Origin: Cupriavidus consociatus
GTDB lineage: Bacteria > Pseudomonadota > Gammaproteobacteria > Burkholderiales > Burkholderiaceae
DNA: 64,000 nucleotides
Assembly (NCBI RefSeq): GCF_017814975.1
Contig: NZ_JAGIQA010000010.1
Span: 1 to 64,000 of the forward strand
Direction: 5' to 3'
Shown: one piece after another, positions 27,438-36,832 of the stretch
How the letters are laid out: every line of letters starts with the position of its first letter
How positions within the stretch are numbered: the first letter of the stretch is position 1
Notes under the pieces: model-generated
What the model saw: only the letters and a program-made list of their open reading frames with translations
What the model was told of the DNA's origin: nothing
Databases searched by the model: none
Translations under genes and position numbers: made by a program

Positions 27438-28148
27438 CTAGTCCCGGAATTCAGCGAACATCTCGCGCAGCAGCGGCAGCGTGACCGGCCGCTTGCGTTC
27501 CAGCGAGTAAGTATCGAGCGCGTCGAGCAGCGCCATCAGGCTGGGCATGTCGCGATAGTGGCGCGTCACCAGCCAGTGCGTGATCTCGGGCGACAACTGC
27601 AGGCCGCGTTCGCGTGCCGCTTGCAGCACTGCAGCCTTCTTGTCGTCGTCGGACAGCGGTGCGACCTGGTACACCAGGCCCCAGCCCAGCCGGGTGCGCA
27701 GGTCTTCCCGCACCGGCATGGCGCGCGGGGCCAGGCCGCCGGCGACCACCAGCGCCGTGCGCACGTGGGCCCGCACCTCGTTATACAGCGAGAACACCGC
27801 GATCTGGCGCGCTTCGTCCAGCAGCTCGACGTCGTCGACGGTGTAGAGCTGGCACCACGGGTCGAACAGAAAGTCGGACAGCGGGTGGTGCGGGCTCAGG
27901 TAGCGCGAGCGGATGCCGTGTTGCGGCGCGGCCTCGCAGACCGCGTGCAGCAGGTGGGTGCGGCCGCAGCCGACCTCGCCCCACAGGTACACCAGCCGGT
28001 CGGTGGCGCGCTCCTGCGCGACCGCGGCGGGCAGCTCCTGCAGGCGCTGGACCGGCTCGCGGTTGGCCGCCACCACGAAATTCTCGAAGGTCGAGGGCGG
28101 CGGACTACCCAGCTCGAGCGACAGTTGCTTGTTGGGACGCGGGGACAT
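27438..28148 (-). CDS. hda: DnaA regulatory inactivator Hda
   Basis: Hda, with the loaded sliding clamp, stimulates hydrolysis of DnaA-bound ATP and so prevents re-initiation. The 236-residue AAA+ protein resembles DnaA domain III without the DNA-binding domain. Near the N-terminus QLSLELG fits the clamp-binding motif. The Walker A region is WGEVGCGRTHLLHAV, a variant P-loop with R in place of the usual K. Walker B is LYTVDDVELLD. It lies between a permease gene and the HAD phosphatase on the same strand. Confidence 0.92.
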   Translation of the reverse strand: MSPRPNKQLSLELGSPPPSTFENFVVAANREPVQRLQELPAAVAQERATDRLVYLWGEVGCGRTHLLHAVCEAAPQHGIRSRYLSPHHPLSDFLFDPWCQLYTVDDVELLDEARQIAVFSLYNEVRAHVRTALVVAGGLAPRAMPVREDLRTRLGWGLVYQVAPLSDDDKKAAVLQAARERGLQLSPEITHWLVTRHYRDMPSLMALLDALDTYSLERKRPVTLPLLREMFAEFRD

Positions 28149-28206
28149 GACGTATGGCTAACTTGCGGGGTGGCGTCTGGGAGTGGCGTCGGAATCGTGG
28201 CAGCCG

Positions 28207-29277
28207 TTATTTTCGGTACAGGTCGCTGGCCAGGTAAACCCGGCGCAGCTGGCGCGCGCCAACCAGCAGCACCGCGCACGTCGGTAGCGCCAGCAGCACG
28301 CCAAAGAAGCCGAACAGCTGGCCGAAGGCGAGCAGCGCGAAGATCACCACCAGCGGGTGCAGCCCGATACGCTCGCCCACCAGCCGCGGCGTCAGGTAGA
28401 AGCTCTCGATGAACTGGCCGAAACCGTACACCACCGCCACCGCGCCCAGCCCGTACCAGTTGCCGAACTGCAGCATCGCCGCCAGGATCGCCATGACCAG
28501 CCCGACACCGAAGCCGATATACGGGATAAAGACCGCCAGCCCGGTGAAGACTCCGACCGGCACGCCGATATCGAAGCCGGCAATGGTCAGCCCGATCGAG
28601 TAGATCGCCGCCAGGATTACCATCACCAGGATCTGGCCGCGCAGGTATTGTGACAGCAGGGCATCGGTCTCGTTGGTCAGCTCGCGCACCTTGGGCACCC
28701 AGCGGCGTGGCACCACGCCCTCGATGCGGCGCATCACCATGTGCCAGTCCATCATCAGGTAGAACATGACGATGGGCACGATAAAGATGATGCCTGCCAC
28801 CTCGAGCAGCGCCGAACCCGACATCTTGACGTAGTTCAGCAACACCACCAGCAAGTCTTCCGGACTGGCCGCGAAGCGGTCCGACAGCATGTTGCGCAGC
28901 CCGGGGAAGTCAAAGCGCACGCGCACGCCAAACTCCGCCAGCCGTGGCGCCACCACGGAATTGAGCTTCTTCAGCAACAGCGGCAACTGCTCGCGCACCT
29001 GCGGGATCTCGCGCTGGAGCACCGCGATCAGCAGCAGCACCAGCATCACGCAGATCACCGTCAGCAGCAGGATCATCAGCGTCACGCCGATCGCGCGCGG
29101 CACCCGGCGCCGTTGCAGCCAGTCCACGCCGGGGTTCAGGATATAGGCGAAGATGAACGCGAACAGGAACGGCGTCAGCACCGGCGCCAGCGCGATGATC
29201 GCGGCGAACAGCGCGGCGGCCACTGCGATCCAGAGCAGGATGCGTTTGGTCTCTTGGTTCAGCAGCGGGGCGTTCAT
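28207..29277 (-). CDS. AI-2E (PerM) family transporter
   Basis: This 356-residue polytopic inner-membrane protein begins at ATG 29277 (a TTG codon precedes it in frame). About eight hydrophobic helices and a central soluble domain are visible, with the family's FIPYIGFGVG and YGFGQFIESFYLTPRLVGERIGLHPLVV blocks. Family functions range from autoinducer-2 export to sodium/proton exchange and the substrate is unknown here. It is the first gene of the long minus-strand unit that runs through hda to the ABC genes, diverging from purM. Confidence 0.9.
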   Translation of the reverse strand: MNAPLLNQETKRILLWIAVAAALFAAIIALAPVLTPFLFAFIFAYILNPGVDWLQRRRVPRAIGVTLMILLLTVICVMLVLLLIAVLQREIPQVREQLPLLLKKLNSVVAPRLAEFGVRVRFDFPGLRNMLSDRFAASPEDLLVVLLNYVKMSGSALLEVAGIIFIVPIVMFYLMMDWHMVMRRIEGVVPRRWVPKVRELTNETDALLSQYLRGQILVMVILAAIYSIGLTIAGFDIGVPVGVFTGLAVFIPYIGFGVGLVMAILAAMLQFGNWYGLGAVAVVYGFGQFIESFYLTPRLVGERIGLHPLVVIFALLAFGQLFGFFGVLLALPTCAVLLVGARQLRRVYLASDLYRK

Positions 29278-29495
29278 CAATAAGGGAGCGACGAGGCGGT
29301 CGGGCCGGTTTGCGGCCCAAGTGTGCCGGAAACTGGAAGCCGGGGGCCTCTATCCGTTAAAATTGCGATTCTACTGGACTCGCGCCCGCCTTCCGATGCC
29401 AAGCGACGGAAGCTGCGACGGAAGCCCCGACTGCGCGAGCGCCGGATTTGTCACTTTAGTTCCTCCCTTTATTCCTCCAGGACAAGCAGGTTCCC

Positions 29496-30548
<1,053 letters not shown>

Positions 30549-30571
30549 CGCGACCTCAGCGTTCCACACGG

Positions 30572-30608
30572 AAAACGGCGCATGCCTCAGGCATGCGCCG
30601 TTTTTTTT
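30572..30608 (+). terminator. Rho-independent terminator after purM
   Basis: A perfect 15-bp stem (AAAACGGCGCATGCC, 30572-30586, and its complement 30590-30604) with a 3-base loop is followed by an 8-T run. It is one of the strongest terminators in the window. Confidence 0.93.
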
Positions 30609-30746
30609 CGCCCCTGCGCAGTGCGTAGGTGTTTACCCCGATCCATGCCGGTGCGCTTGGCCGCCTCGCCTTCGATGTCCGTTTTCGTGCATTGCATCAA
30701 GTCCAGTGTGCATATGCATCATTTCTGACAAACAATATTTTGCTTG

Positions 30747-30761
30747 ATTGTATGGCGGTTT
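30747..30761. promoter_or_regulatory. Candidate GntR operator upstream of the MFS transporter gene
   Basis: The 15-base sequence ATTGTATGGCGGTTT occurs here and, in the same orientation, at 36768-36782 just upstream of the GntR gene that closes this cluster. Here it lies about 115 bases before the transporter start, within an AT-rich stretch (30715-30775) likely to hold the promoter. Another ACAAT half-site lies a little upstream in AACAATATTTTGC. The rest of the 329-base gap holds only the purM terminator. Confidence 0.6.
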
Positions 30762-30876
30762 ATGGCCTAATGTACTGAGCAAAGGCGAGGCACACGCATG
30801 CCCGTCTGGAGACAACCCAGCGCGCAGCCGGCGACCGGTGCGCAGCGGGCAGGCCAGGGACCATTGGAGGACCACC

Positions 30877-32208
30877 ATGCAAGCAGTCAGCATCGACGCC
30901 GCGGATAAAGGCGCGTCGGCCAAGAAACAGTCAGTCGCGCGCGTCGCCGGGGCCAGCCTGGCCGGCACCACGCTGGAGTTCTACGACCACTTCATCTACG
31001 GATCGGCCGCCGCGCTGGTCTTCCCCAAGCTGTTCTTCCCGCAGAGCGATCCGCTGACCGCGACGCTGCTGTCCTTTGCCAGCTATGGCGTGGCGTTCGT
31101 GGCGCGGCCGCTGGGCGCGGCCATCTTTGGCCACTACGGCGACAAGATGGGCCGCAAGTCGATCCTGATCATCACGCTGCTGATGATGGGCCTGGCCACC
31201 TTCGGCATCGGCCTGCTGCCGACCTATGCCGCGGCCGGCGCGCTGGCGCCGCTGCTGCTGGTGCTGCTGCGCGTGGTGCAGGGCCTGGCGCTGGGCGGCG
31301 AGTGGGGCGGGGCGGCGATCATGGTCAACGAGCTCGATCCCGAAGGTAAGCGGCGCGGGATCCTCGGCAGCCTGGTGCAGCTGGCGGCGCCGATCGGCTT
31401 GCTGCTGGCCAACGGCGTGTTCGCGCTGGTGACGTGGCAGGTATCGGAAGAAGCGTTCCTCAGCTGGGGCTGGCGCGTGCCGTTCCTGCTGTCCGCGCTG
31501 CTGGTCGGCGTCGGGCTCTATATCCGCTCCAACGTGCGGGAATCCGGCATGTTCGAGAAGCTGGAAGAATCGCATGCCGAAGCGCGCGCGCCCATCATGG
31601 AAGTGCTGCGCAACTACAAGAAGCAGCTGCTGATCGCCTTCGGCGCGCGGCTGGGCGGCGACATCGCCTTCTACGTGTTCACCCTGTTCCTGCTGTACTT
31701 CGTGCCGACCAAGCTGGGCCTGCCCAAGAGCATCGCGCTCAATGCCGTGCTGCTGGGCGCGCTGGCGCAGATCCTGTTCATCCCGATCGCCGGACTGCTG
31801 GCTGACCGCATCGGCCGTCGCCCGGTGCTGATGATCGGCGGCATCGGCGGCGCGGTGTGGGCCTTTGTCTTCTTCGCCATGGTCAAGACCGGCAGCCCGG
31901 CGCTGATCATGCTGGCCTCGTTCGTCGGCATGGTGCTGGTGTCGTTCATGTTCTCGCCGCTGGCCTCATTCCTGCCCGAGCTGTTTGCCACCCGGGTGCG
32001 CGTCACCGGTGCCTCGCTCGGCTTCCAGTTCGCCGGCGTGTTCGGCGGCGCGCTGGCCCCGCTGATCGCAATCGGCCTGCTCGACCGCTTCGGCAGCACC
32101 GCGCCGGTGGCGATCTACCTGGCGGTGGTGTGCGCGCTGATCGCGGTCGCCGCGGCTGCGGCACGCGAAACCGCACGCATGCACCTGTCCGACGCTGACC
32201 GCCGATAA
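30877..32208 (+). CDS. MFS transporter, metabolite:H+ symporter family
   Basis: This 443-residue, 12-helix inner-membrane symporter starts at ATG 30877 after TTGGAGGACC. It shows the MHS-family start GTTLEFYDHFIYGSAAALVFP, the loop 2-3 motif GHYGDKMGRKSILI, the LRVVQGLALGGEWGGAAIMV block and a second loop motif ADRIGRRPVL. It is the first gene of a plus-strand cluster with dihydropyrimidinase, amidase and racemase-like genes, so it probably imports their substrate (a hydantoin, dihydropyrimidine, imide or similar compound). Confidence 0.88.
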   Translation: MQAVSIDAADKGASAKKQSVARVAGASLAGTTLEFYDHFIYGSAAALVFPKLFFPQSDPLTATLLSFASYGVAFVARPLGAAIFGHYGDKMGRKSILIITLLMMGLATFGIGLLPTYAAAGALAPLLLVLLRVVQGLALGGEWGGAAIMVNELDPEGKRRGILGSLVQLAAPIGLLLANGVFALVTWQVSEEAFLSWGWRVPFLLSALLVGVGLYIRSNVRESGMFEKLEESHAEARAPIMEVLRNYKKQLLIAFGARLGGDIAFYVFTLFLLYFVPTKLGLPKSIALNAVLLGALAQILFIPIAGLLADRIGRRPVLMIGGIGGAVWAFVFFAMVKTGSPALIMLASFVGMVLVSFMFSPLASFLPELFATRVRVTGASLGFQFAGVFGGALAPLIAIGLLDRFGSTAPVAIYLAVVCALIAVAAAAARETARMHLSDADRR

Positions 32209-32250
32209 CCAGCCTTGGGCGCGCCTGCGCGTGCCCCTTCATTTTCTCTC

Positions 32251-33699
32251 GTGACCAACATCGTGAAACAGTTCGACCTGATCATCCGCAACGGCACCGT
32301 GGTGACCGCCAGCGACACCATGCAGTGCGATATCGCCATCAACGGCGGCCGCATCGTGCAGCTCGGCCTTGACCTGGGCGATGCCGCGCAGGTCATCGAC
32401 GCCAGCGGCAAGCTGGTGCTGCCGGGCGGCGTCGATGCGCACTGCCACCTGGACCAGCCCATGCCGGACGGCCTCAGGATGGCCGACGACTTCCGCACCG
32501 GCTCGGTCTCGGCCGCTTGCGGCGGCACCACCACCGTGATCCCGTTCGCCGCGCAGGAAAAGGGCCATTCGCTGCGCGCAGCGGTGGACGACTATCATCG
32601 CCGCGCCGGCGGCAAGTCGGTGGTCGACTATGCCTTCCACCTGATCGTTGCCGACCCGACCCATGCCGTGCTCCAGGACGAGCTGCCGGGACTGATCCGC
32701 GAGGGCTATTCGTCGTTCAAGATCTACATGACCTACGACGACCTCAAGCTCGACGACCGCGAGATCCTCGAGGTGCTGTCGGTGGCGCGCCAGGAAGGCG
32801 CGCTGGTGATGGTGCATGCCGAGAATTCCGACTGCATCGCGTGGCTGACCGACAAGCTCGAGGCCGCCGGCAACACCGCGCCGCGCTTCCATGCGCTGGC
32901 CCGGCCGATGGCGATCGAGCGCGAGGCCACGCACCGCGCCATCACTTTCTCCGAGCTGGTCGACGTGCCGATCCTGATCGTCCACGTCTCCGGCAAGGAA
33001 GCAGTGGAGCAGATCCGCTGGGCACGCAACCGCGGCATGAAGATCTTTGCCGAGACCTGCCCGCAGTACCTGTTCCTGACCGCCGAAGACCTGGACCAGC
33101 CCGGCTACCACGGCGCCAAGTGCGTGTGCAGCCCGCCGCCGCGCGACCGCAGCAACCAGGAGGTGATCTGGGACGGGCTGGCCGATGGGCTGTTCACGAT
33201 CTTCTCGTCCGACCACGCGCCGTTCCGCTACGACGATCCCGAGGGCAAGAAGCCCGGTGGCAAGGAAGTGCCGTTCCAGTACATCCCCAACGGCATCCCG
33301 GGCCTCGAGACGCGCCTGCCGCTGCTGTTCTCGGCCGGCGTCAATGGCGGGCGCACCTCGGTGAACCAGTTCGTGGCCCTGACCTCGACCAACCCAGCCA
33401 AGCTGTACGGCCTGCACCCGCGCAAGGGCACCATCGCCATCGGCGCCGATGCCGACCTGGTGCTGTGGGATCCGCAGCGCGAAGTGCAGATCCGCAATGC
33501 CGACCTGCACCATGCGGTCGACTACACGCCGTATGAAGGCCTGTGCGTGACCGGCTGGCCGGTGACCACGCTGGTGCGCGGCAAGGTCGTCGCGCATGAG
33601 GGCGAAGTGCTTGCCGAGGCCGGCCATGGCGAGTTCCTGCCGTGCGCGCTGCCGGAGATGGCGCGGCCGCGCTACCGCACCTCGGGTGGCAGCCTGTGA
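32251..33699 (+). CDS. Dihydropyrimidinase/D-hydantoinase family hydrolase
   Basis: This 482-residue cyclic amidohydrolase opens dihydropyrimidine or hydantoin rings to N-carbamoyl amino acids. Metal ligands are visible: H64-C-H66 (GVDAHCHLDQP), the carboxylated lysine K157 (SSFKIYMTY), H189 (MVHAENSD), H245 (VHVSGKEA) and D321 (SSDHAPF). No ATG is well placed; I chose GTG 32251 (GTG 32263 is an alternative), since the upstream extension is not conserved-looking. The gene lies between a symporter and an amidase gene. Exact substrate is unknown. Confidence 0.89.
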   Translation: MTNIVKQFDLIIRNGTVVTASDTMQCDIAINGGRIVQLGLDLGDAAQVIDASGKLVLPGGVDAHCHLDQPMPDGLRMADDFRTGSVSAACGGTTTVIPFAAQEKGHSLRAAVDDYHRRAGGKSVVDYAFHLIVADPTHAVLQDELPGLIREGYSSFKIYMTYDDLKLDDREILEVLSVARQEGALVMVHAENSDCIAWLTDKLEAAGNTAPRFHALARPMAIEREATHRAITFSELVDVPILIVHVSGKEAVEQIRWARNRGMKIFAETCPQYLFLTAEDLDQPGYHGAKCVCSPPPRDRSNQEVIWDGLADGLFTIFSSDHAPFRYDDPEGKKPGGKEVPFQYIPNGIPGLETRLPLLFSAGVNGGRTSVNQFVALTSTNPAKLYGLHPRKGTIAIGADADLVLWDPQREVQIRNADLHHAVDYTPYEGLCVTGWPVTTLVRGKVVAHEGEVLAEAGHGEFLPCALPEMARPRYRTSGGSL

Positions 33700-33747
33700 C
33701 GGCGCTGGCCCGCTGGCCTTTCCGATGATTTGACCGACACTGCCGAT

Positions 33748-35145
33748 ATGGAACTGACCAACAGCCTGGACGCCGCCACCATCGCCGGCCGCGTGGCCGC
33801 CGGCCGCCTCGATCCCGCCGAGGTCGTGGCCGCGTTCCAGGCCCGCATTGCGGCGCGCAACGACCAGCTCAACGCCGTCTTCGAACAACGCCAGGAGCTG
33901 GTCGACGCCGACCTGGCGCAGCTGCGCGCACGACTGGCCCAGGGCGAGCGTCCGCTGCTGGCGGGCGTGCCGGTGATCGTCAAGGACGTGATCTGGAGCC
34001 AGGGCCGCCGCGTCACGCAGGGCTCGCAGCTGTACCGCGACTTTATCGCCCCGGCCGATGCGATTGCCGTCGAGCGCCTGCGCCGTGCCGGCGCGATCGT
34101 GCTCGGCATGGGCAATACCTCGGAGTTCGCCTGCAAGGGCCTGACCACCAACAAAGTCTACGGCCTGACGCGCCATCCGCTCGACGCCACGCTGACTGCC
34201 GGCGGGTCGTCCGGCGGCTGCGCGGTGGCGGTGGCTGCCGGCATGGCGCCCCTGGCGCTGGGCACCGACGGCGGCGGCTCCAGCCGGCGCCCGCCGGCGC
34301 ATGCCGGCGTGGTCGGCTTCAAGCCGTCCTATGGCGCGATTCCCGATTCGATCGGCTTTGCCCACGCCTTCAACGGCATCCAGGTGGTCGCGCCGATCAC
34401 GCGTACCGTGTCCGATGCGGCGCTGATGTTCGAGGCCCTGGCCGGCGCCGAAGCGCGCGATCCGGATACGCTGGGCTTCAGCCTGGCGGCCGAGCGCCCG
34501 CTGCATACGCTCAGGATCGCGCTGAGCCCGCGGCTGGGGCTCGATACGCCGGTCGACGATGACGTCGCCGAAGCCTGCGCGCTGGCCGTGGCGCGGCTGC
34601 AGGCGGCAGGCCTGAGCATCGAGCTGGCCGACCCGGTGTGGCCCCAGGGCGCCGACGAGGCGGCACTGATGCCGCTGCAGCACGTCGGGCTGGCCAATCT
34701 CTACGGCGAAGCCTGGCGCCGCGATCCCGACGTGTTCGATCCGGATATCGCGCGCCAGATCGAGCGCGGGCTGGCGTGGACCGGCGCCGACGTGGCGCGT
34801 GCGCGCGAAGCCAGCCACCAGATCGCACTGGCCGTGGCGGAGTTCTTTACCCGCTACGACCTGCTGCTGTGCCCGACCACGCCATGCGTGGCGTGGCGCA
34901 ACGACCGGCTCGGGCCTGAACGGATCGGCGGCGTTGCCGTCGAGCCGCGCGCCCATGCGGTCTTCACCCCTTTCTTCAACCATGCGCTGGCACCGGCGAT
35001 CTCGGTGCCCTGCGGCAGCGGCCGCGACGGCCTGCCGGTGGGCCTGCAGATTGCCGGCCCGCGAGGCGCCGACCGCACCGTGCTGGCCGCGGCCCGGCTC
35101 GCCGAACGCGTGCTCGCGGCGCGGCCCGCCACCGCCAACGGCTGA
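33748..35145 (+). CDS. Amidase-signature family hydrolase
   Basis: This 465-residue amidase has the full Ser-cisSer-Lys catalytic set: K79 (VPVIVKDVIW), S154 (AGGSSGGCA) and nucleophile S178 (GTDGGGSSRRPPA, a variant of GTDxGGSIRxPA). I took ATG 33748; a TTG at 33730 would add six residues. Some family members cleave carbamoyl or biuret-type bonds (for example allophanate hydrolase and AtzE), so it could act on the N-carbamoyl or related product of the adjacent dihydropyrimidinase. That is inference from position only. Confidence 0.88.
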   Translation: MELTNSLDAATIAGRVAAGRLDPAEVVAAFQARIAARNDQLNAVFEQRQELVDADLAQLRARLAQGERPLLAGVPVIVKDVIWSQGRRVTQGSQLYRDFIAPADAIAVERLRRAGAIVLGMGNTSEFACKGLTTNKVYGLTRHPLDATLTAGGSSGGCAVAVAAGMAPLALGTDGGGSSRRPPAHAGVVGFKPSYGAIPDSIGFAHAFNGIQVVAPITRTVSDAALMFEALAGAEARDPDTLGFSLAAERPLHTLRIALSPRLGLDTPVDDDVAEACALAVARLQAAGLSIELADPVWPQGADEAALMPLQHVGLANLYGEAWRRDPDVFDPDIARQIERGLAWTGADVARAREASHQIALAVAEFFTRYDLLLCPTTPCVAWRNDRLGPERIGGVAVEPRAHAVFTPFFNHALAPAISVPCGSGRDGLPVGLQIAGPRGADRTVLAAARLAERVLAARPATANG

Positions 35146-35172
35146 CTACGGCCAACTACGGATAACAACGAT

Positions 35173-35916
35173 ATGCGAATCCTTGTCCTCAATCCCAATA
35201 CCAGCGAAGGCATTACCGCGCGGCTGATGGCCGCGGCCACGCCGGTGGCATCGTCAGGCACCGAGCTGGTGCCGCTGACTGCCAGCCGTGGCGTGCCCTA
35301 TATCGCCACGCGCGCCGAGGCGCAGATCGGCGGCGCCATTGCGCTGGAGATGCTGGCGGAACGCCACACGGAATTCGATGCCGCGATCATTGCCGCCTTT
35401 GGCGATCCCGGCCTGATGGGCGCGCGCGAGCTGTTCGACCTGCCGGTGGTAGGCATGGCCGAGGCGGCCATGCTGTCGGCCTGCATGCTGGGCCGGCGCT
35501 TCTCGATCGTTACCTTCGCGCGCGCGCTCGGGCCGTGGTACGAGGAATGCGTGGACATGCACGGCCTGCGCGGTCGGCTGGCCGGCATTCGCATGCTCGA
35601 CGGCAGCTTTGCCTCGGTCTCGGACGTGCAGGAAGAAAAGGAAGCGGTGCTGGTGGAACTGGCCAACCGCGCCGTGGTGGAAGACGAGGCCGACGTGGTG
35701 ATCCTGGCCGGCGCGCCGCTGGCGGGCCTTGCCGCGCGCGTGCGCGATCGCATCCCGGTGCCGGTGGTCGACCAGATGGCCGCCGCGGTCAAGCAGGCCG
35801 AGGCACTGGTAGCGCTGCAGCCGCGCAAGGCCACCGCGGGCACGTTCCGGCGTCCGGATGCCAAGCCGACCATCGGCCTGGCGCAGGCGCTGGCGGCGCG
35901 CATCGAGCATCGCTGA
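35173..35916 (+). CDS. Asp/Glu/hydantoin racemase superfamily protein lacking catalytic cysteines
   Basis: This 247-residue protein has the clear fold signature of hydantoin racemases (MRILVLNPNTSEGITARL, then AAFGDPGLMGAREL and AGAPLAGLAARV). Characterised hydantoin racemases use two cysteines, near positions 76 and 181. Here the matching positions are alanine (A75 in IAAFGDPG) and glycine/alanine (G180-A181). The only cysteines, C104 and C126, are elsewhere. It is therefore unlikely to racemise by the two-base mechanism. It ends the plus-strand catabolic cluster, 27 bases after the amidase. Confidence 0.82.
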   Translation: MRILVLNPNTSEGITARLMAAATPVASSGTELVPLTASRGVPYIATRAEAQIGGAIALEMLAERHTEFDAAIIAAFGDPGLMGARELFDLPVVGMAEAAMLSACMLGRRFSIVTFARALGPWYEECVDMHGLRGRLAGIRMLDGSFASVSDVQEEKEAVLVELANRAVVEDEADVVILAGAPLAGLAARVRDRIPVPVVDQMAAAVKQAEALVALQPRKATAGTFRRPDAKPTIGLAQALAARIEHR

Positions 35917-35942
35917 GCGCCATCACCGCCTCATCACCACCG

Positions 35943-35970
35943 CGTCATTCCCGCGCCAGCGGGAATGACG
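35943..35970. terminator. Perfect 12-bp palindrome between convergent genes
   Basis: CGTCATTCCCGC (35943-35954), loop GCCA and the exact complement (35959-35970) lie between the ends of the racemase-like and GntR genes. It lacks a T run. Such CATTCCCGC...GCGGGAATG palindromes are common dispersed repeats in proteobacteria and could act as a factor-independent block or mRNA stabiliser. Confidence 0.6.
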
Positions 35971-35976
35971 CCGGCC

Positions 35977-36723
35977 TTACACCGCGGCGAACACCGCTTC
36001 CAGGTCCACTTTCTCTTCAGCCGGCAATTCCAGCCGCAGCGTGCTCTCGACATGCTCGAGGTGCTCGTCCATCAGCCGCGCCACGCGCTCGCCATCGCCG
36101 GCTTCCAGCGCGTCGACGATGTCGTCATGCTCGTGATGCGGGCACGACGGCACGCCGGGCGCGTCATACAGCGCGATGATCAGGCAGGTCAGCGAGCACA
36201 GCTCGCGCATGTACTTGCCCAGGTACTGGTTGCCGGTCAGCTCGGCCAGCCTGCAGTGGAATTCGCCTGACAGCCGGATGATGGCGCGCCGGTCGTTGCT
36301 GTCGCGCGCCTGCGCTTCCTCGCGCGTGGTCGCGCGCAGCGCCTTCAGCCCCGCCGGATCAATCGCGCCGGCCAGGTCGCGCACCAGCGCCGGTTCGAGC
36401 AGGCGGCGCGAATGCAGCACCTGCCTCGCTTCGGCCACGCTCGGGCTCGACACAAAGGTGCCACGGTTCGGGTGCACCGTCAGCACACCTTCATGGGCCA
36501 GCTTGCCGAAGGCGAGGCGCACCTTGGTGCGGCTGACGCCGAACACGCCACCCAGTTTTTCCTCGACCAGCTTGGTGCCGGGCGGCAGCCGGTGTTCCCA
36601 GATCGCGGTCAGGATGCGGTCGGCGATTTCCTCCACCGACGCACCGCGTGCGATGTCCGCATCGTTTTCGTTGGCGTTGCCCGGGGCGGGCGCGATGGGC
36701 TGGTCGGCTTTGGTTCGTGGCAT
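35977..36723 (-). CDS. GntR family regulator (FCD/FadR subfamily)
   Basis: This 248-residue protein starts at ATG 36723 (a second ATG at 36756 would add 11 residues). It has an N-terminal winged helix (GTKLVEEKLGGVFGVSRTKVRLAFGKL, about 48-74) and an all-helical FCD domain. The FCD metal/ligand histidines appear in EFHCRLAEL and HHEHDDIVDAL, and HLEHVE lies near the C-terminus. It is convergent with the dihydropyrimidinase cluster and most likely represses it in the absence of its substrate or an intermediate. A 15-bp sequence shared with the transporter promoter lies just upstream. Confidence 0.9.
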   Translation of the reverse strand: MPRTKADQPIAPAPGNANENDADIARGASVEEIADRILTAIWEHRLPPGTKLVEEKLGGVFGVSRTKVRLAFGKLAHEGVLTVHPNRGTFVSSPSVAEARQVLHSRRLLEPALVRDLAGAIDPAGLKALRATTREEAQARDSNDRRAIIRLSGEFHCRLAELTGNQYLGKYMRELCSLTCLIIALYDAPGVPSCPHHEHDDIVDALEAGDGERVARLMDEHLEHVESTLRLELPAEEKVDLEAVFAAV

Positions 36724-36767
36724 GGCGGGTCGGCGCGGATGGGCCAAAAAAGACATTCGGCACCGTC

Positions 36768-36782
36768 ATTGTATGGCGGTTT
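36768..36782. promoter_or_regulatory. Candidate GntR operator upstream of the GntR gene
   Basis: ATTGTATGGCGGTTT is identical to 30747-30761 and lies 45 bases before the GntR ATG at 36723 (12 bases before 36756). The half-site ATTGTAT matches the kind of half-site bound by FCD-type GntR regulators. Presence at both outer promoters of the cluster suggests autoregulation and joint control. Confidence 0.6.
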
Positions 36783-36832
36783 TCCATCAAGTGTATAACA
36801 CCGGCGGTGGACCGGTTGCCGTGCCAGCGGAT

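Noticed and set aside
32239..34983. 914-codon minus-strand frame opposite the dihydropyrimidinase and amidase genes
   Set aside because: A mirror of GC-rich codon use. The sense frames carry complete catalytic motifs, while this frame has none.
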